A stretch of 64,000 nucleotides of DNA from Terrimonas ferruginea DSM 30193 (GTDB lineage Bacteria > Bacteroidota > Bacteroidia > Chitinophagales > Chitinophagaceae), in assembly GCF_000425585.1 (NCBI RefSeq), contig NZ_AUDS01000014.1:178798-242797 (forward strand), read 5' to 3'. This document shows, one piece after another, positions 52,129 to 62,415 of the stretch (within the stretch, counting starts at the first letter, position 1; each line of letters opens with the position of its first letter). The position numbers and the translations under genes were made by a program. Below the pieces are notes generated by a model that was given only the letters and a program-made list of their open reading frames with translations, did not search any database and was not told the DNA's origin.

Positions 52129-53787
52129 GTGAAATACTTTTGCCGTTTGGCCTGCCTTTTTCTTTTCTTCATTTCGGTGAGTCATGTTTCCTGCGCACAA
52201 TACACGCACCAGGACACGCTCCGCGGATCTGTAGGCACCGGCCGCGATTGGTGGAATGTGCTGCATTACGATCTGCTCGTGGACGTGGACATTCCCAATA
52301 AAAGCATCAGCGGCAAAAACACCGTTCTTTTTGAAGTAACAAAAACAGGCAAGCCCGGCCTGTTGCAGCTCGACATGCAACGCCCGATGGAGATCACCAG
52401 CATCGAAGATCCGCAACAGAAATACAAACAGCTTGTTTTCCGTCGCGAAGGCAATGTGTATTGGATAGAATTTGGCGATATGGCTTTTACGGCCAAACAG
52501 CAATACAGCCTGATCGTACATTATAAAGGCACTCCGCGCGCCGCGGTAAATCCACCATGGGACGGAGGCTGGATCTGGACCAAAGACGAAAAAGGCCGTC
52601 CGTGGATTACCGTAGCCTGCCAGGGATTAGGAGCCAGTGTATGGTATCCCTGCAAAGACTACCAGGGCGATGAACCCGATCGGGGCGCCACACTTTCCAT
52701 CACCGTGCCGGACGAACTGACAGCGGTGGGCAATGGTGTTTTCAAAGAAAAAAAATCAATGAACGGCCGCACCACCTGGCGCTGGGAAGTAAAAAACCCG
52801 ATCAACAACTACACGATTGTCCCTTATATCGGCTACTACACCAATTTTGGTGAAACATTCGACGGCGAAAAAGGCAAACTCGAATGCAGCTACTGGGTGC
52901 TTGATTACAATATTGAAAAAGCGCGCAAACAATTTGTGCAGGTGGCACCGATGATGCGCTGCTTTGAACAATGGTTCGGCCCCTATCCTTTTTACGAAGA
53001 CAGTTATAAGCTGGTAGAAACGCCGCATCTCGGCATGGAACACCAGAGCGCTGTTGCCTACGGCAACCGTTATAAAAATGGTTACCTCGGTATGGACCGT
53101 TCCGGCAGTAAATGGGGACTCGACTGGGATTATATCATCGTGCATGAATCGGGACATGAATGGTTTGCCAACAACATCACCACGAATGATATTGCCGACA
53201 TGTGGGTGCATGAAGGCTTCACCACGTACTCCGAAGTATTATTTGTAGAATGTAAAAATGGCGTGGCTGCCGGAGATGCGTATTGCCAGGGATTGCGCCG
53301 GAATATTGAAAACGATAAACCGATCATCGGTCCTTATGGCGTGAACAAGGAAGGCAGCAGCGACATGTACGACAAAGGCGCCAACATGATTCATACCATC
53401 CGCCAGCTCATCAGTGACGACAATAAATTCAAAGCCATCCTGCGCGGACTGAACAGCCGGTTCTACCACCAAACAATCAACACAAACGATGTAGAAAAAT
53501 ACATCAGCAAAGAAGCAGGCAAAGACCTGCAGAAAGTATTCGACCAATACCTCCGCACGGTGAACATACCGCAACTGGAATACGAGCTTAAAGGAAACAT
53601 ACTCAGTTATCGCTGGACCAACTGCATCAAAGGATTCAACATGCCGGTAAGAGTGCTGATCGGCGACACTCCGCGTTGGATTGAACCTACGGAGAGCTGG
53701 CAAAAGCAGACTTTGGGACCTAAAGAAAAAGACGCGACTTTTGCGGCAGACAAGAATTTCTATATCACAGTAAAAAAAGCCGGCTGA
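52129..53787 (+). CDS. M1 family zinc aminopeptidase
   Basis: 552-aa exported metallopeptidase, GTG start, signal peptide to about 25 (ending HVSCAQ). Catalytic residues are clear: the zinc motif HESGHEWFANN with the downstream Glu in WVHEGFTTYSE, and the exopeptidase motif as HLGMEHQSAVAYG (variant of GAMEN). The N-terminal beta domain (about 35-230) is typical. It likely releases N-terminal residues from peptides in the periplasm, which would fit the divergent peptide-binding protein. Confidence 0.92.
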   Translation: MKYFCRLACLFLFFISVSHVSCAQYTHQDTLRGSVGTGRDWWNVLHYDLLVDVDIPNKSISGKNTVLFEVTKTGKPGLLQLDMQRPMEITSIEDPQQKYKQLVFRREGNVYWIEFGDMAFTAKQQYSLIVHYKGTPRAAVNPPWDGGWIWTKDEKGRPWITVACQGLGASVWYPCKDYQGDEPDRGATLSITVPDELTAVGNGVFKEKKSMNGRTTWRWEVKNPINNYTIVPYIGYYTNFGETFDGEKGKLECSYWVLDYNIEKARKQFVQVAPMMRCFEQWFGPYPFYEDSYKLVETPHLGMEHQSAVAYGNRYKNGYLGMDRSGSKWGLDWDYIIVHESGHEWFANNITTNDIADMWVHEGFTTYSEVLFVECKNGVAAGDAYCQGLRRNIENDKPIIGPYGVNKEGSSDMYDKGANMIHTIRQLISDDNKFKAILRGLNSRFYHQTINTNDVEKYISKEAGKDLQKVFDQYLRTVNIPQLEYELKGNILSYRWTNCIKGFNMPVRVLIGDTPRWIEPTESWQKQTLGPKEKDATFAADKNFYITVKKAG

Positions 53788-53809
53788 TCCGGTCTTTCAA
53801 TCGAACTGC

Positions 53810-55324
53810 ATGAGTACTATCCGGCGGCAAAGCATCATATCGTCTGTTGTCATTTATCTGGGCTTTGCTATCGGATTTGTGAACACTTTCTTTTTTACCA
53901 AAGACGGCTGGTTCACACCCGAACAATACGGTCTCACGAGCATATTTGTGGCGGTGGCCACGTTGATGACCTCGTTTGCCACCATGGCCATGCCCGCCTA
54001 TATCTATAAGTTTTATCATTATTACAATGATCACCTTTCACCCAAAAAGAGTGACATGGTGGCCTGGTCCATCTTGCTGGGTATAATAGGCTTTATATTG
54101 GTAATGGTGGCAGGCATTGTTTTCAAACCGCTTGTTATACGGAAATTCGGATCCAACTCAGGGCTCTTCGTCGACTATTACAACTGGGTTTTCCCCATGG
54201 CATTGGGCCTGACCATTTTCACCATCCTGGAAAGTCTTGCCTGGAACATGGGAAAATCGGTGCTTACCAATTTTCTGAAGGAAGTACAATGGCGGGCCTT
54301 TACAACCTTACTCATTCTGCTCTTTCTTATAGGAGTTATCGGCAACTTTGACCTGTTTATTAAATTTTATTCCCTGGGTTACCTGGTGATTGCGCTTACC
54401 TTGCTGGCCTACCTGGTTTATACCAAACGGATTTATTTTTATTTCAGGGTAACGAAAATAACACGACGTTTTTTCCGCAAGATCCTGCTGTTCTGCGCTT
54501 TCTTTTTTTCCAGTGGGATTGTCTTCAATTTATCCCAGGTATTCGACAGCATCGTTATTGCATCTGTTCTGAAGGATGGACTTGCCAAGGCCGGTGTGTT
54601 CACGCTTGCCCAACTCATGACCAGTCTTATACAGGCTCCGCAACGAAGTATTATCTCAGCGGCTATTCCGCATTTGTCCCGCTCATGGAAGGACAAAAAC
54701 TATGGCAACATTCAACGCATTTACCAGCGGTCATCGATTAACCTCCTGTTGTTTGCTGCCGCGATGTATATTTTAATACTGCTCAATTACAATGATGCGG
54801 TGATCACATTCAAATTAAACTCAGACTATCTGGCAGGTTTCAGTGCCTTTATTTTTCTCGGGCTTACCAGGGTGATCGACCTGGGTACCGGCGTCAACGC
54901 ACAGATCATTGCCACTTCCAACTACTGGAAATTCGAACTCATTACAGGTATTATCTTACTGGGAATAATGTTGCCGGTAAACATTGTGATGACGCGTGAA
55001 TTCGACATTGTGGGTCCGGCCATTGCCAATCTCATCGGTTTTACGCTTTACAATGCTATCCGTGTTGTTTTTCTTTGGAGAAAGTTTAAATTTTTCCCCT
55101 TTAACATACGCTCGTTGTACACGCTGCTGCTTGGAGGTATTGCATTCCTTGTATCCTGGCTCTTGTTCCGCAACAGCAGCGGAGTAGGCGCAATGGTGGC
55201 ACGCAGCGCAACCGCACTGGTTATTTATGGCGGCGGTGCATTGCTGTTGCGCATCTCGCCGGATGTGATGCCGATATGGCAATCCGTCCTGGAAAGACTG
55301 GGATTACAGAAAAAGAAAAGCTGA
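53810..55324 (+). CDS. Wzx-like oligosaccharide flippase
   Basis: 504-aa polytopic inner-membrane protein, about 14 helices, of the MOP/polysaccharide-export family. The N-terminal pattern RQSIISSVVIYLGFAIGFVN and the later ATSNYWKFELITGIILLGI fit lipid-linked oligosaccharide flippases. Substrate unknown. It follows the M1 peptidase gene by 22 bp. No glycosyltransferases are adjacent. Confidence 0.82.
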   Translation: MSTIRRQSIISSVVIYLGFAIGFVNTFFFTKDGWFTPEQYGLTSIFVAVATLMTSFATMAMPAYIYKFYHYYNDHLSPKKSDMVAWSILLGIIGFILVMVAGIVFKPLVIRKFGSNSGLFVDYYNWVFPMALGLTIFTILESLAWNMGKSVLTNFLKEVQWRAFTTLLILLFLIGVIGNFDLFIKFYSLGYLVIALTLLAYLVYTKRIYFYFRVTKITRRFFRKILLFCAFFFSSGIVFNLSQVFDSIVIASVLKDGLAKAGVFTLAQLMTSLIQAPQRSIISAAIPHLSRSWKDKNYGNIQRIYQRSSINLLLFAAAMYILILLNYNDAVITFKLNSDYLAGFSAFIFLGLTRVIDLGTGVNAQIIATSNYWKFELITGIILLGIMLPVNIVMTREFDIVGPAIANLIGFTLYNAIRVVFLWRKFKFFPFNIRSLYTLLLGGIAFLVSWLLFRNSSGVGAMVARSATALVIYGGGALLLRISPDVMPIWQSVLERLGLQKKKS

Positions 55325-55338
55325 AGAAAACGGAACGA

Positions 55339-56121
55339 TTAAAATCCTCTTTGAGCCTCTTCGTCGCCGGGCGTTTTAGCTTTCGCCTCGGAACGCTCGA
55401 TACGGCCCGATCCCAGGAAACGTTTCAGGTAATAAGGATCAAACATATCACTCACCGTCACGCCTTGCGAAGTGGACGCGTGAATGAATTTGTTATAGCC
55501 CAGGTAAATGCCCACATGCGAAACGCCTCCGCGTGTATTGAAGAAAACAAGATCTCCTTCTTTCAATTCTGTGGAAGACACGATGCGCGCAGCCCGGTAT
55601 TGTTCACGCGCCGTGCGGGGCAACGTAACACCGAAGGCAGAGAGATAGATCGCTTTGGTAAAGGCCGAACAGTCGATGCCGCTTTTGTCATTACCACCCA
55701 TGCGGTAACGCGTGCCGTACCATTCATCCACATATTCCAGCAGATGCATGTCTTTAAGCGTTTCCACCTCAGTGTTCATTAAAATGGCATATTTAAGCTG
55801 AACAGCAGTTGTCTTTTCAACAACGGGCGCTTTTTCGTTCAGCAGGCGTGACGAAGACGCAGAGCGGTTGTCACGGTGATCGCGGGTGCTGGCGGTGCCG
55901 CCGGATGTGCGCCGCGAAGGCGACTCATACGCGGGTTTGGCTTCCGGTTTGGAAGCGTTGGCATCCATTGAAATATCATCCAGAAAACGTACCTGCCCGG
56001 CAGAAGAAGATTTCTCTTCGCTAACGGACGGCTTCCTGCTGGCAGTAGCTGCCGGCTGAAGCGTGGAACAACTGGCCAATGTCAAAGCGAACAGCGCGGA
56101 ATAAGTGATTTGCTTAACCAT
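55339..56121 (-). CDS. NlpC/P60 family peptidoglycan endopeptidase lipoprotein
   Basis: 260-aa lipoprotein (signal LFALTLASCS, Cys about 18), a Ser/Arg-rich linker (about 30-105), then an NlpC/P60 domain (about 130-250). The catalytic set is visible: Cys in SGIDCSAFTKAIY, His in VSHVGIYLG, and His in FIHASTSQG. It would cut cell-wall stem peptides. Divergent from the beta-propeller gene. Confidence 0.92.
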   Translation of the reverse strand: MVKQITYSALFALTLASCSTLQPAATASRKPSVSEEKSSSAGQVRFLDDISMDANASKPEAKPAYESPSRRTSGGTASTRDHRDNRSASSSRLLNEKAPVVEKTTAVQLKYAILMNTEVETLKDMHLLEYVDEWYGTRYRMGGNDKSGIDCSAFTKAIYLSAFGVTLPRTAREQYRAARIVSSTELKEGDLVFFNTRGGVSHVGIYLGYNKFIHASTSQGVTVSDMFDPYYLKRFLGSGRIERSEAKAKTPGDEEAQRGF

Positions 56122-56290
56122 GAAGGCTTTTTAGGTTTTGTTGTCGGCTCGGATCAGAAAGGTGCAAAAATATAGGATAAATCTGTTAAATCGGAACTTC
56201 TATTTAACGAAATTTGCAGGGGTAAATTGCCATTCAGGGATAATCCTGATCAATTCTTCCGCAATCCCGGCATCATTCAAGCCATTAACC

Positions 56291-57526
56291 ATGTACCAGA
56301 TTGTATCCTTTGCTTCATTCTTTTTGCTGGCAACTGCCTGCCAATCTACGGATTCCGCTCCGCCGCAGAAAGAATTGACCAGCAATTTGCACGTCGAAAA
56401 AAAATTGCCGGCAACGGATACCACGGCGCCCGAACCGGCGGCATTGCCACCTTATTCAGGGCTGATATATGAGAAAAAAGAAATATTATCGGCCGCGCCG
56501 GGAACAAAATCTGTCCTTTTCAACGCCAAAGGCAGCCGCCTTTACGCCATGAACCTGGAAGGCATGAGCATTTATGAATTCGATCAGGCCTCCCGAAAAG
56601 TGACACACGAATTCAAATTTGCTCCTACCCGCGGCACCGGTTGGGACTATGTAAAAGAAAAACCGATCCCTTCTTATGAAGAAAAGCCCGTGGAAGCCTG
56701 CCTTTCACATGATGATAAATGGTTATGGGTATCGCTTCACAACGCAGAAGGTATTGTGCCCATACGCGTCGATGATCCGCTGGCCAACAACACCACAGAT
56801 ACCCTGGCAGGCATCCGCAGAAAAAAGATCCGCCTGCTGGGTGCCGATAAAAAACTGGTGGACTCCTTTTATGTTCCGCTCATTGAAACGGGTAAAACGC
56901 CCAAAGTGGTCGCACGCACGGCAGACAGCAAACATCTGCTGGTGAGCAACTGGCATTCGTACAACGTGAGCATACTGGAAACAGACGAAACACGTTATCC
57001 TTATGCAAAAGTGGTAGCGACCGTGCCCGTAAGCGCCATTCCGCGCGGCATAGCGGTGGATGATTCGCAACAACGCTCTTATGTGGCCATCATGGGCGGA
57101 GCCAGCCTCGCCGTGATCGATCACAAAACATGGAAGATTGATACCACATTGGCCGTTGCATCCAATCCAAGACATGTGGTGATGGATACAAGCGGACATC
57201 TTTTTGTGTCCTATAACCGTCTTGCTAAAGTAGCCTGCCTCGATGCAGCCACGGGCAAAACACTTTTTTCGATCGGCACACATGCGCAACCCCGCACGAT
57301 CATGCTGTCGAAAAATCATCGCTTCCTCTTTGTTACCTGCTACAGCAGCGACTATGTGGAAGTATTGAAAATAACAGATAAAGGATTTGAGAACATAGCC
57401 TCCCTGCCGTGCAAAGGGCATCCGGTGGGAGTAGACATTTTTGAAGATGCCGATAAACTGGAAGCATGGGTCTGCAGTTATTCCAACGGCAGCATCCAGG
57501 TATTCAGTTTCCGCAAAACCCGATAA
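56291..57526 (+). CDS. YncE-like beta-propeller lipoprotein
   Basis: 411 aa. The ATG at 56291 gives a lipoprotein signal (ASFFLLATAC); the frame is open to 56138. The body is a repeat-built WD/YVTN-like propeller, about seven blades, with recurring motifs such as RGIAVDDSQQRSYVAIMGG, PRHVVMDTSGHLFVSYN and PRTIMLSKNHRFLFVTCYSS. No catalytic motif. Such propellers bind partners or small ligands. dnaE starts 15 bp downstream. Confidence 0.75.
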   Translation: MYQIVSFASFFLLATACQSTDSAPPQKELTSNLHVEKKLPATDTTAPEPAALPPYSGLIYEKKEILSAAPGTKSVLFNAKGSRLYAMNLEGMSIYEFDQASRKVTHEFKFAPTRGTGWDYVKEKPIPSYEEKPVEACLSHDDKWLWVSLHNAEGIVPIRVDDPLANNTTDTLAGIRRKKIRLLGADKKLVDSFYVPLIETGKTPKVVARTADSKHLLVSNWHSYNVSILETDETRYPYAKVVATVPVSAIPRGIAVDDSQQRSYVAIMGGASLAVIDHKTWKIDTTLAVASNPRHVVMDTSGHLFVSYNRLAKVACLDAATGKTLFSIGTHAQPRTIMLSKNHRFLFVTCYSSDYVEVLKITDKGFENIASLPCKGHPVGVDIFEDADKLEAWVCSYSNGSIQVFSFRKTR

Positions 57527-57541
57527 AGTGATTTTGAGTTT

Positions 57542-60500
57542 ATGAAATTTTCACACCTTCACGTACATACGCAGTTCTCTTTGCTGGATGGAGCCGCCTC
57601 CATTCAGAACCTCTATAAAAAAGCGGTTGCCGACGGTATGCCTGCACTGGCCATCAGTGACCACGGCAACATGTTCGGCGTATTTGAATTCGTTTCGGAA
57701 GCTTATAAACACAAAGATGAAAACGGCAACCTCAAAGTAAAACCGGTTGTCGGCTGCGAATTCTATGTGGTAGCCAACAGGCATATCAAGACCTTTACCA
57801 AAGAATTGAAGGACCAGCGTCAGCACCAGATTTTACTCGCAAAAAATGAACAGGGCTACCGCAATCTTGTCAAGCTTACTTCTTACGGATTCATCGAAGG
57901 ACTATACAGCAAGTATCCCCGTATCGACAAAGAACTGATCGAAAAATATTCCGAAGGACTGATCGCCACTACCTGCTGCCTGGGTGCCGCGGTGCCGCAA
58001 GCCATCCTGCGCCAGAACGAAGACGAAGCCGAAAAAGAATTCAAGTGGTGGCTCGACCGCTTTGGAGAGGATTACTATGTAGAACTGCAACGCCATGGCA
58101 TGGCCGAGCAGGATAAGGTAAATGAAGTACTGATAAAATTTGCACGCAAATACAACGTACGCATTATCGCCAGCAACGACTCACACTATGTGGATCAGAG
58201 CGACTTCGATGCGCATGATATCCTTCTTTGCATCAACACCGGTGAAAAGAAGGCCACTCCTGCCCTGCGAGAGTTCAACGATGACGATGTACAGATCAAA
58301 AACAAACGCTTCGCATTTCCCAACGATCAGTTTTATTTCAAAACAACGGCGGAGATGAGCAAAGTGTTTTCGGATCTGCCGGAAGCCATCGATAATACCA
58401 ACGAGATCGTCAGCAAGATAGATGTCCTGAACCTGAAGCGCGATATTTTACTACCGGCCTTCCCGATTCCTCCACAGTTTCAGATACACCACACAGATGA
58501 AAAAATCGGGAAAGACATTATCAAACCCGACGTTAACAACCAGTGGGAATACCTGAAGCACCTGACCTATGAAGGTGCAGCCGGTCGGTACAGCGAGATC
58601 ACGGAAGAGATCAGGGAACGTATCGACTTCGAACTGTTCACCATCAAGACCATGGGATTTGCGGGTTACTTTCTTATCGTGAGCGATTTTATCAAAGCCG
58701 GCCGCGATATCGGCGTATTCATCGGACCGGGTCGTGGTTCTGCCGCAGGCTCCGTAGTGGCTTATTGCATAGGCATCACCAACATCGACCCCATCAAATA
58801 CAACCTGCTGTTCGAACGTTTCCTTAACCCCGACCGTAAATCGATGCCGGATATCGATACGGACTTCGACGATGAAGGAAGGCAGAAGGTGATCGATTAT
58901 GTAGTAGATAAATACGGCAAGAACCAGGTGGCGCAGATCATTACCTATGGCACCATGGCCGCAAAAATGAGTATCAAGGACGTGGCACGTGTACTTGATC
59001 TGCCGCTTGTTGAGTCCAACGCACTCGCAAAGATGGTACCGGATAAACCAGGTATCGAACTTCGCCGTGTACTGCACGCACCGCTGAAAACAAAAGACGG
59101 TCCAAAATCACTCGAAGAAAAGGATGGCCTGCAGAGCGAGGACATCGAAACCGTGAGAAAGCTCCGCGATATTTATAATCAGAAAGACAGTCCGCTCAGC
59201 AAAGTATTGCATGAAGCGGAACGTCTCGAAGGTTCTGTCCGCAACACAGGTATCCACGCTGCGGGTATCATCATTGCCCCGCGCGACCTTACAGACCTGA
59301 TTCCGGTTTCCATTGCCAAAGATTCTGATCTCTGGGTAACGCAGATAGAAGGAAGCATCATCGAAGATGCCGGCGTTATCAAAATGGACTTCCTGGGGCT
59401 GAAGACCCTCACCATTATCAAGAATGCACTCACCATGATCAAACAGAATCATGGTGTGGAAATCAATATCGACGAAATACCTCTCGACGATCAGAAAACA
59501 TTCGAGTTGTATCAGCAGGCTGCTACCATCGGTACTTTTCAATTTGAAAGTCCCGGGATGCAGAAATATCTCCGTGATCTCAAGCCTGACCAATTTGCCG
59601 ACCTCATTGCGATGAACGCCCTGTATCGCCCGGGTCCGCTGGCTTATATCCCCAACTTCATCGATCGTAAACACGGCCGGGAGCAGATCGTATATGACCT
59701 GCCGGAAATGGAAGAATACCTGCAGGAAACCTATGGCATTACCGTATACCAGGAACAGGTAATGTTGCTCGCGCAAAAAATTGCGGGCTTCAGCAAAGGT
59801 GATGCCGACGTACTGCGAAAGGCCATGGGTAAAAAGCAAATTGCGGTACTGGATAAAATGAAAAACCAGTTCATTACCGGAGCTTCCGCCAAAGGACATC
59901 CGGTAGATAAACTGGAAAAAATCTGGACCGACTGGGAGGCATTTGCACAATACGCGTTTAACAAATCACACTCCACCTGTTATGCGTATGTAGCCTACCA
60001 GACCGCTTACCTGAAAGCGCATTACCCGGGAGAATACATGTCTGCCGTATTAAACAACGCCGGCAGTATTGAAAAGATAACCTTCTTCATGGAAGAATGT
60101 AAGCCGATGGGCATCCAGGTATTGGGGCCAGACATCAATGAATCGCTGAAAGGATTTGCGGTAAATAAAGCCGGTGTGATCCGTTTCGGTTTGGGAGGAT
60201 TGAAAGGCGTGGGAGAAGCGGCTGTTGAAAGCATTATCGAAGAGCGTGAAAAGAACGGACCATTCACCGATATATTTGATTTCATCCGCAGGGTCAATCA
60301 GCGTACGGTCAATAAAAAGACGCTGGAAAACCTCGCGTATGCCGGCGCTTTTGACTGTTTCCCCGAGCATCACCGCGCGCAATATTTCACGATTGTGCCT
60401 GGCGAAACTGCAACGGGGCTGGAAAAGATCATCCGTTACGGACAAACCATGTCCAACCAAAGTGTATCTGCCAGCAACACGCTCTTTGGCGATATGCCGG

Positions 60501-61216
60501 ACAGCATTGAGATTCCGACGCCGCGTCTGCCTGACTGTGCCCCCTGGTCGCTGACGCAGCAACTGGACTATGAAAAAGAAGTAACGGGGATGTTCCTGAG
60601 CGGTCACCCGCTGGATCACTACCGTTTTGAAATGAAACATTACGGTGTAACGCCGATCGGCGACTTCAATGAATTCCGCGACTCGATCAGGATGCAATCC
60701 AACCCCGGCCGTCAGTTCCGGTTGATTGCCCTCGTAGCATCGGCGGATCACCGCGTGGCGCAGAACGGCAATAAATATGGAAGATTTAACCTGGAAGACT
60801 ACACAGGCAAAACGGAAGTATCCCTTTTCCGGGAAGAATACCTGCGTCTCCATCCCTTCCTGGTGCAGGGAACTGCGGTGTACATCACCGGCTATTTTAA
60901 GCCGCGCTTCAATAAAGAAGAATTTGAATTCAAGATTACGGGTGTATCGCTGGCCGAAACGCTGAAGAAAACCCTGACCAAACAATTGACAATCAGTACG
61001 CAAGCCCGGTATATCACCAGCGACCTGATTGATTTTATGGAAGCGAACCGCCGCTCCCATCCCGGCGATACGGCGCTGCAATTTGTGGTGATGGAACCCG
61101 CGCAGGAACTGAGAATCAGTATGGTAACAGGCGGTAACGGGCTGGAAATGAATGATGACCTGATACAATATTTACAGGAAAAACCTGAGCTGGACGTACA
61201 GGTACAATTGACCTGA
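57542..61216 (+). CDS. dnaE: DNA polymerase III alpha subunit
   Basis: 1224-aa replicative polymerase. The N-terminal PHP domain begins FSHLHVHTQFSLLDGAA and has ISDHGNMFG. The polymerase core holds the catalytic PDIDTDFDD (D437, D439), GPGRGSAAGSVVAYC, and HAAGIIIAP. A helix-hairpin-helix region and an OB-fold (about 1050-1110, FRLIALVASADHRVAQNG) end the protein. Length is normal for DnaE. It may share a transcript with the propeller gene. Confidence 0.96.
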   Translation: MKFSHLHVHTQFSLLDGAASIQNLYKKAVADGMPALAISDHGNMFGVFEFVSEAYKHKDENGNLKVKPVVGCEFYVVANRHIKTFTKELKDQRQHQILLAKNEQGYRNLVKLTSYGFIEGLYSKYPRIDKELIEKYSEGLIATTCCLGAAVPQAILRQNEDEAEKEFKWWLDRFGEDYYVELQRHGMAEQDKVNEVLIKFARKYNVRIIASNDSHYVDQSDFDAHDILLCINTGEKKATPALREFNDDDVQIKNKRFAFPNDQFYFKTTAEMSKVFSDLPEAIDNTNEIVSKIDVLNLKRDILLPAFPIPPQFQIHHTDEKIGKDIIKPDVNNQWEYLKHLTYEGAAGRYSEITEEIRERIDFELFTIKTMGFAGYFLIVSDFIKAGRDIGVFIGPGRGSAAGSVVAYCIGITNIDPIKYNLLFERFLNPDRKSMPDIDTDFDDEGRQKVIDYVVDKYGKNQVAQIITYGTMAAKMSIKDVARVLDLPLVESNALAKMVPDKPGIELRRVLHAPLKTKDGPKSLEEKDGLQSEDIETVRKLRDIYNQKDSPLSKVLHEAERLEGSVRNTGIHAAGIIIAPRDLTDLIPVSIAKDSDLWVTQIEGSIIEDAGVIKMDFLGLKTLTIIKNALTMIKQNHGVEINIDEIPLDDQKTFELYQQAATIGTFQFESPGMQKYLRDLKPDQFADLIAMNALYRPGPLAYIPNFIDRKHGREQIVYDLPEMEEYLQETYGITVYQEQVMLLAQKIAGFSKGDADVLRKAMGKKQIAVLDKMKNQFITGASAKGHPVDKLEKIWTDWEAFAQYAFNKSHSTCYAYVAYQTAYLKAHYPGEYMSAVLNNAGSIEKITFFMEECKPMGIQVLGPDINESLKGFAVNKAGVIRFGLGGLKGVGEAAVESIIEEREKNGPFTDIFDFIRRVNQRTVNKKTLENLAYAGAFDCFPEHHRAQYFTIVPGETATGLEKIIRYGQTMSNQSVSASNTLFGDMPDSIEIPTPRLPDCAPWSLTQQLDYEKEVTGMFLSGHPLDHYRFEMKHYGVTPIGDFNEFRDSIRMQSNPGRQFRLIALVASADHRVAQNGNKYGRFNLEDYTGKTEVSLFREEYLRLHPFLVQGTAVYITGYFKPRFNKEEFEFKITGVSLAETLKKTLTKQLTISTQARYITSDLIDFMEANRRSHPGDTALQFVVMEPAQELRISMVTGGNGLEMNDDLIQYLQEKPELDVQVQLT

Positions 61217-61305
61217 TACACATGCTAATACGACAGGAGCAGCGGAAAATAATGACATTTTTTACACAACCTTCTGCTACCCCTGCCTGTTATCTCAAGA
61301 GGACT

Positions 61306-61313
61306 TAAATTTG
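61306..61313 (+). promoter_or_regulatory. Putative -7 box of trxA
   Basis: TAAATTTG matches TAnnTTTG, 49 nt before the ATG at 61363. No clear -33 element. Confidence 0.45.
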
Positions 61314-61362
61314 CAGTCCCTTGTTCGTAAAGCGACACTTAAAAAAACTTAAAATAAACACA

Positions 61363-61680
61363 ATGGCAAAAGAGTTCAATGATGCAAACTTCCAGGCAGA
61401 TGTCCTGTCTTCTGATCAACTGACTGTGGTGGATTTCTGGGCAGAGTGGTGTGGTCCCTGCCGCGCGATCGGTCCGGTTATCGAGGAGTTGTCAAAAGAG
61501 TATGATGGCAAAGTAAATATCGGTAAGGTGAATGTGGACAACAATCCGCAGGTATCGATGAACTACGGTATTACGTCCATTCCGGCTATTCTGTTCATCA
61601 AAAACGGACAGGTGGTTGACAAGCTGGTTGGTGCGCAGCCCAAAGGCAACTTTGTAAAAAAGATCGAAGCACATATTTAA
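61363..61680 (+). CDS. trxA: Thioredoxin
   Basis: 105-aa disulfide reductant with the [13 protein letters not shown] active site and cis-Pro motif [12 protein letters not shown]. The ATG at 61363 gives the standard length; the frame is open to 61321. It could supply electrons to the two methionine sulfoxide reductases in the window. A strong terminator follows directly. Confidence 0.96.
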   Translation: MAKEFNDANFQADVLSSDQLTVVDFWAEWCGPCRAIGPVIEELSKEYDGKVNIGKVNVDNNPQVSMNYGITSIPAILFIKNGQVVDKLVGAQPKGNFVKKIEAHI

Positions 61681-61714
61681 AAAGAAATCCCGCCGAATGG
61701 CGGGATTTCTTTTA
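61681..61714 (+). terminator. Rho-independent terminator of trxA
   Basis: Perfect 14-bp stem (61681-61694 with 61699-61712), GAAT loop, T run. Confidence 0.9.
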
Positions 61715-61861
61715 GTAATAAGTTTTAAGTGATAAGTTGTAAATAAAACAGTCATTGACCTATTCACTTATTGACTTATTGACTTATTTACTTATTGACT
61801 TATTGACGATTCACGATTCACGATTGACGATTCACCATTCACTTTTAAATTTTGAATTTTG
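61715..61861. repeat. Word-repeat tract upstream of dinB
   Basis: TAAGTTTTAAGTGATAAG words, an ACAG core, then TTGACTTATTCAC-type nonamer and heptamer words (61752-61843), then TTTTAAATTTTGAATTTTG. The last T-rich word supplies the TTG start codon of the DinB gene. Confidence 0.75.
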
Positions 61862-62305
61862 GCTTTTAACATCTTCCCCGACCTGTTCTCTTACAATGAG
61901 CACAGCAATCATCAACTTGCGTTGTTGTTGCAACGCAAAGCCGGTGAATTGCCGGAAAAGATACACCTGCTGTTCAGTCATATCCTCAATGCCCACCAGG
62001 TGTGGAACAGCCGCATCCAGCGCGATCAGCCGCCATTTGGCATCTGGGATTTTCGCACCGTGGAAGAATACGCCGAAATCAACCGCCGCAATCATCTTCA
62101 CTCACAAAATGTACTGGCTAAGTTTACGGATTTGGAAGCTAGCATCCGTTATGTTAATACACGTGGGCAGGAATTCAGTAAAATAGTAAAGGATATTCTT
62201 TTTCACGTAATCAATCACTCTACTTATCACCGCGGACAAATAGCATTGTTGTTACGCCAGCATGGAGAAACGCCGCTGGTGAGTGATTATATTCATTTTA
62301 AGTAG
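61859..62305 (+). CDS. DinB family putative metal-binding protein
   Basis: 148-aa four-helix DinB/YfiT-like protein. Visible: FSYNEHSNHQLALLL at the N-terminus, HILNAHQVWNSRI, and HVINHSTYHRGQIALLLRQ, where His residues form the usual three-His metal site. Family members include thiol-dependent transferases; the reaction here is unknown. The TTG start at 61859 is preceded two codons earlier by an in-frame TGA, and no ATG would keep the first helix. Confidence 0.82.
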   Translation: MAFNIFPDLFSYNEHSNHQLALLLQRKAGELPEKIHLLFSHILNAHQVWNSRIQRDQPPFGIWDFRTVEEYAEINRRNHLHSQNVLAKFTDLEASIRYVNTRGQEFSKIVKDILFHVINHSTYHRGQIALLLRQHGETPLVSDYIHFK

Positions 62306-62415
62306 CTCCGGAACGGAACAGCCGTATTAAGTAGTAAGTATTAGGTATTAAGTAGAACAGCGATTCACCTATTCACTCATTGACTTATTGACCATTCACC
62401 ATTGACGATTCACTC
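62306..62415. repeat. Word-repeat tract between convergent dinB and MFS genes
   Basis: AAGTAGTAAGTATTAGGTAT words, a GAACAGCG core (62352-62359), then ATTCACCTATTCACTC and TTGACCATTCACC words up to the MFS gene stop. Confidence 0.7.

Noticed and set aside
53771..53797. Terminator at the end of the M1 peptidase gene
   Set aside because: AGCCGG/CCGGTCT pairing is short and weak, and the flippase gene follows by 22 bp on the same strand.
60050..61168. 372-aa minus-strand ORF
   Set aside because: Antisense to dnaE, whose domains cover the whole stretch.
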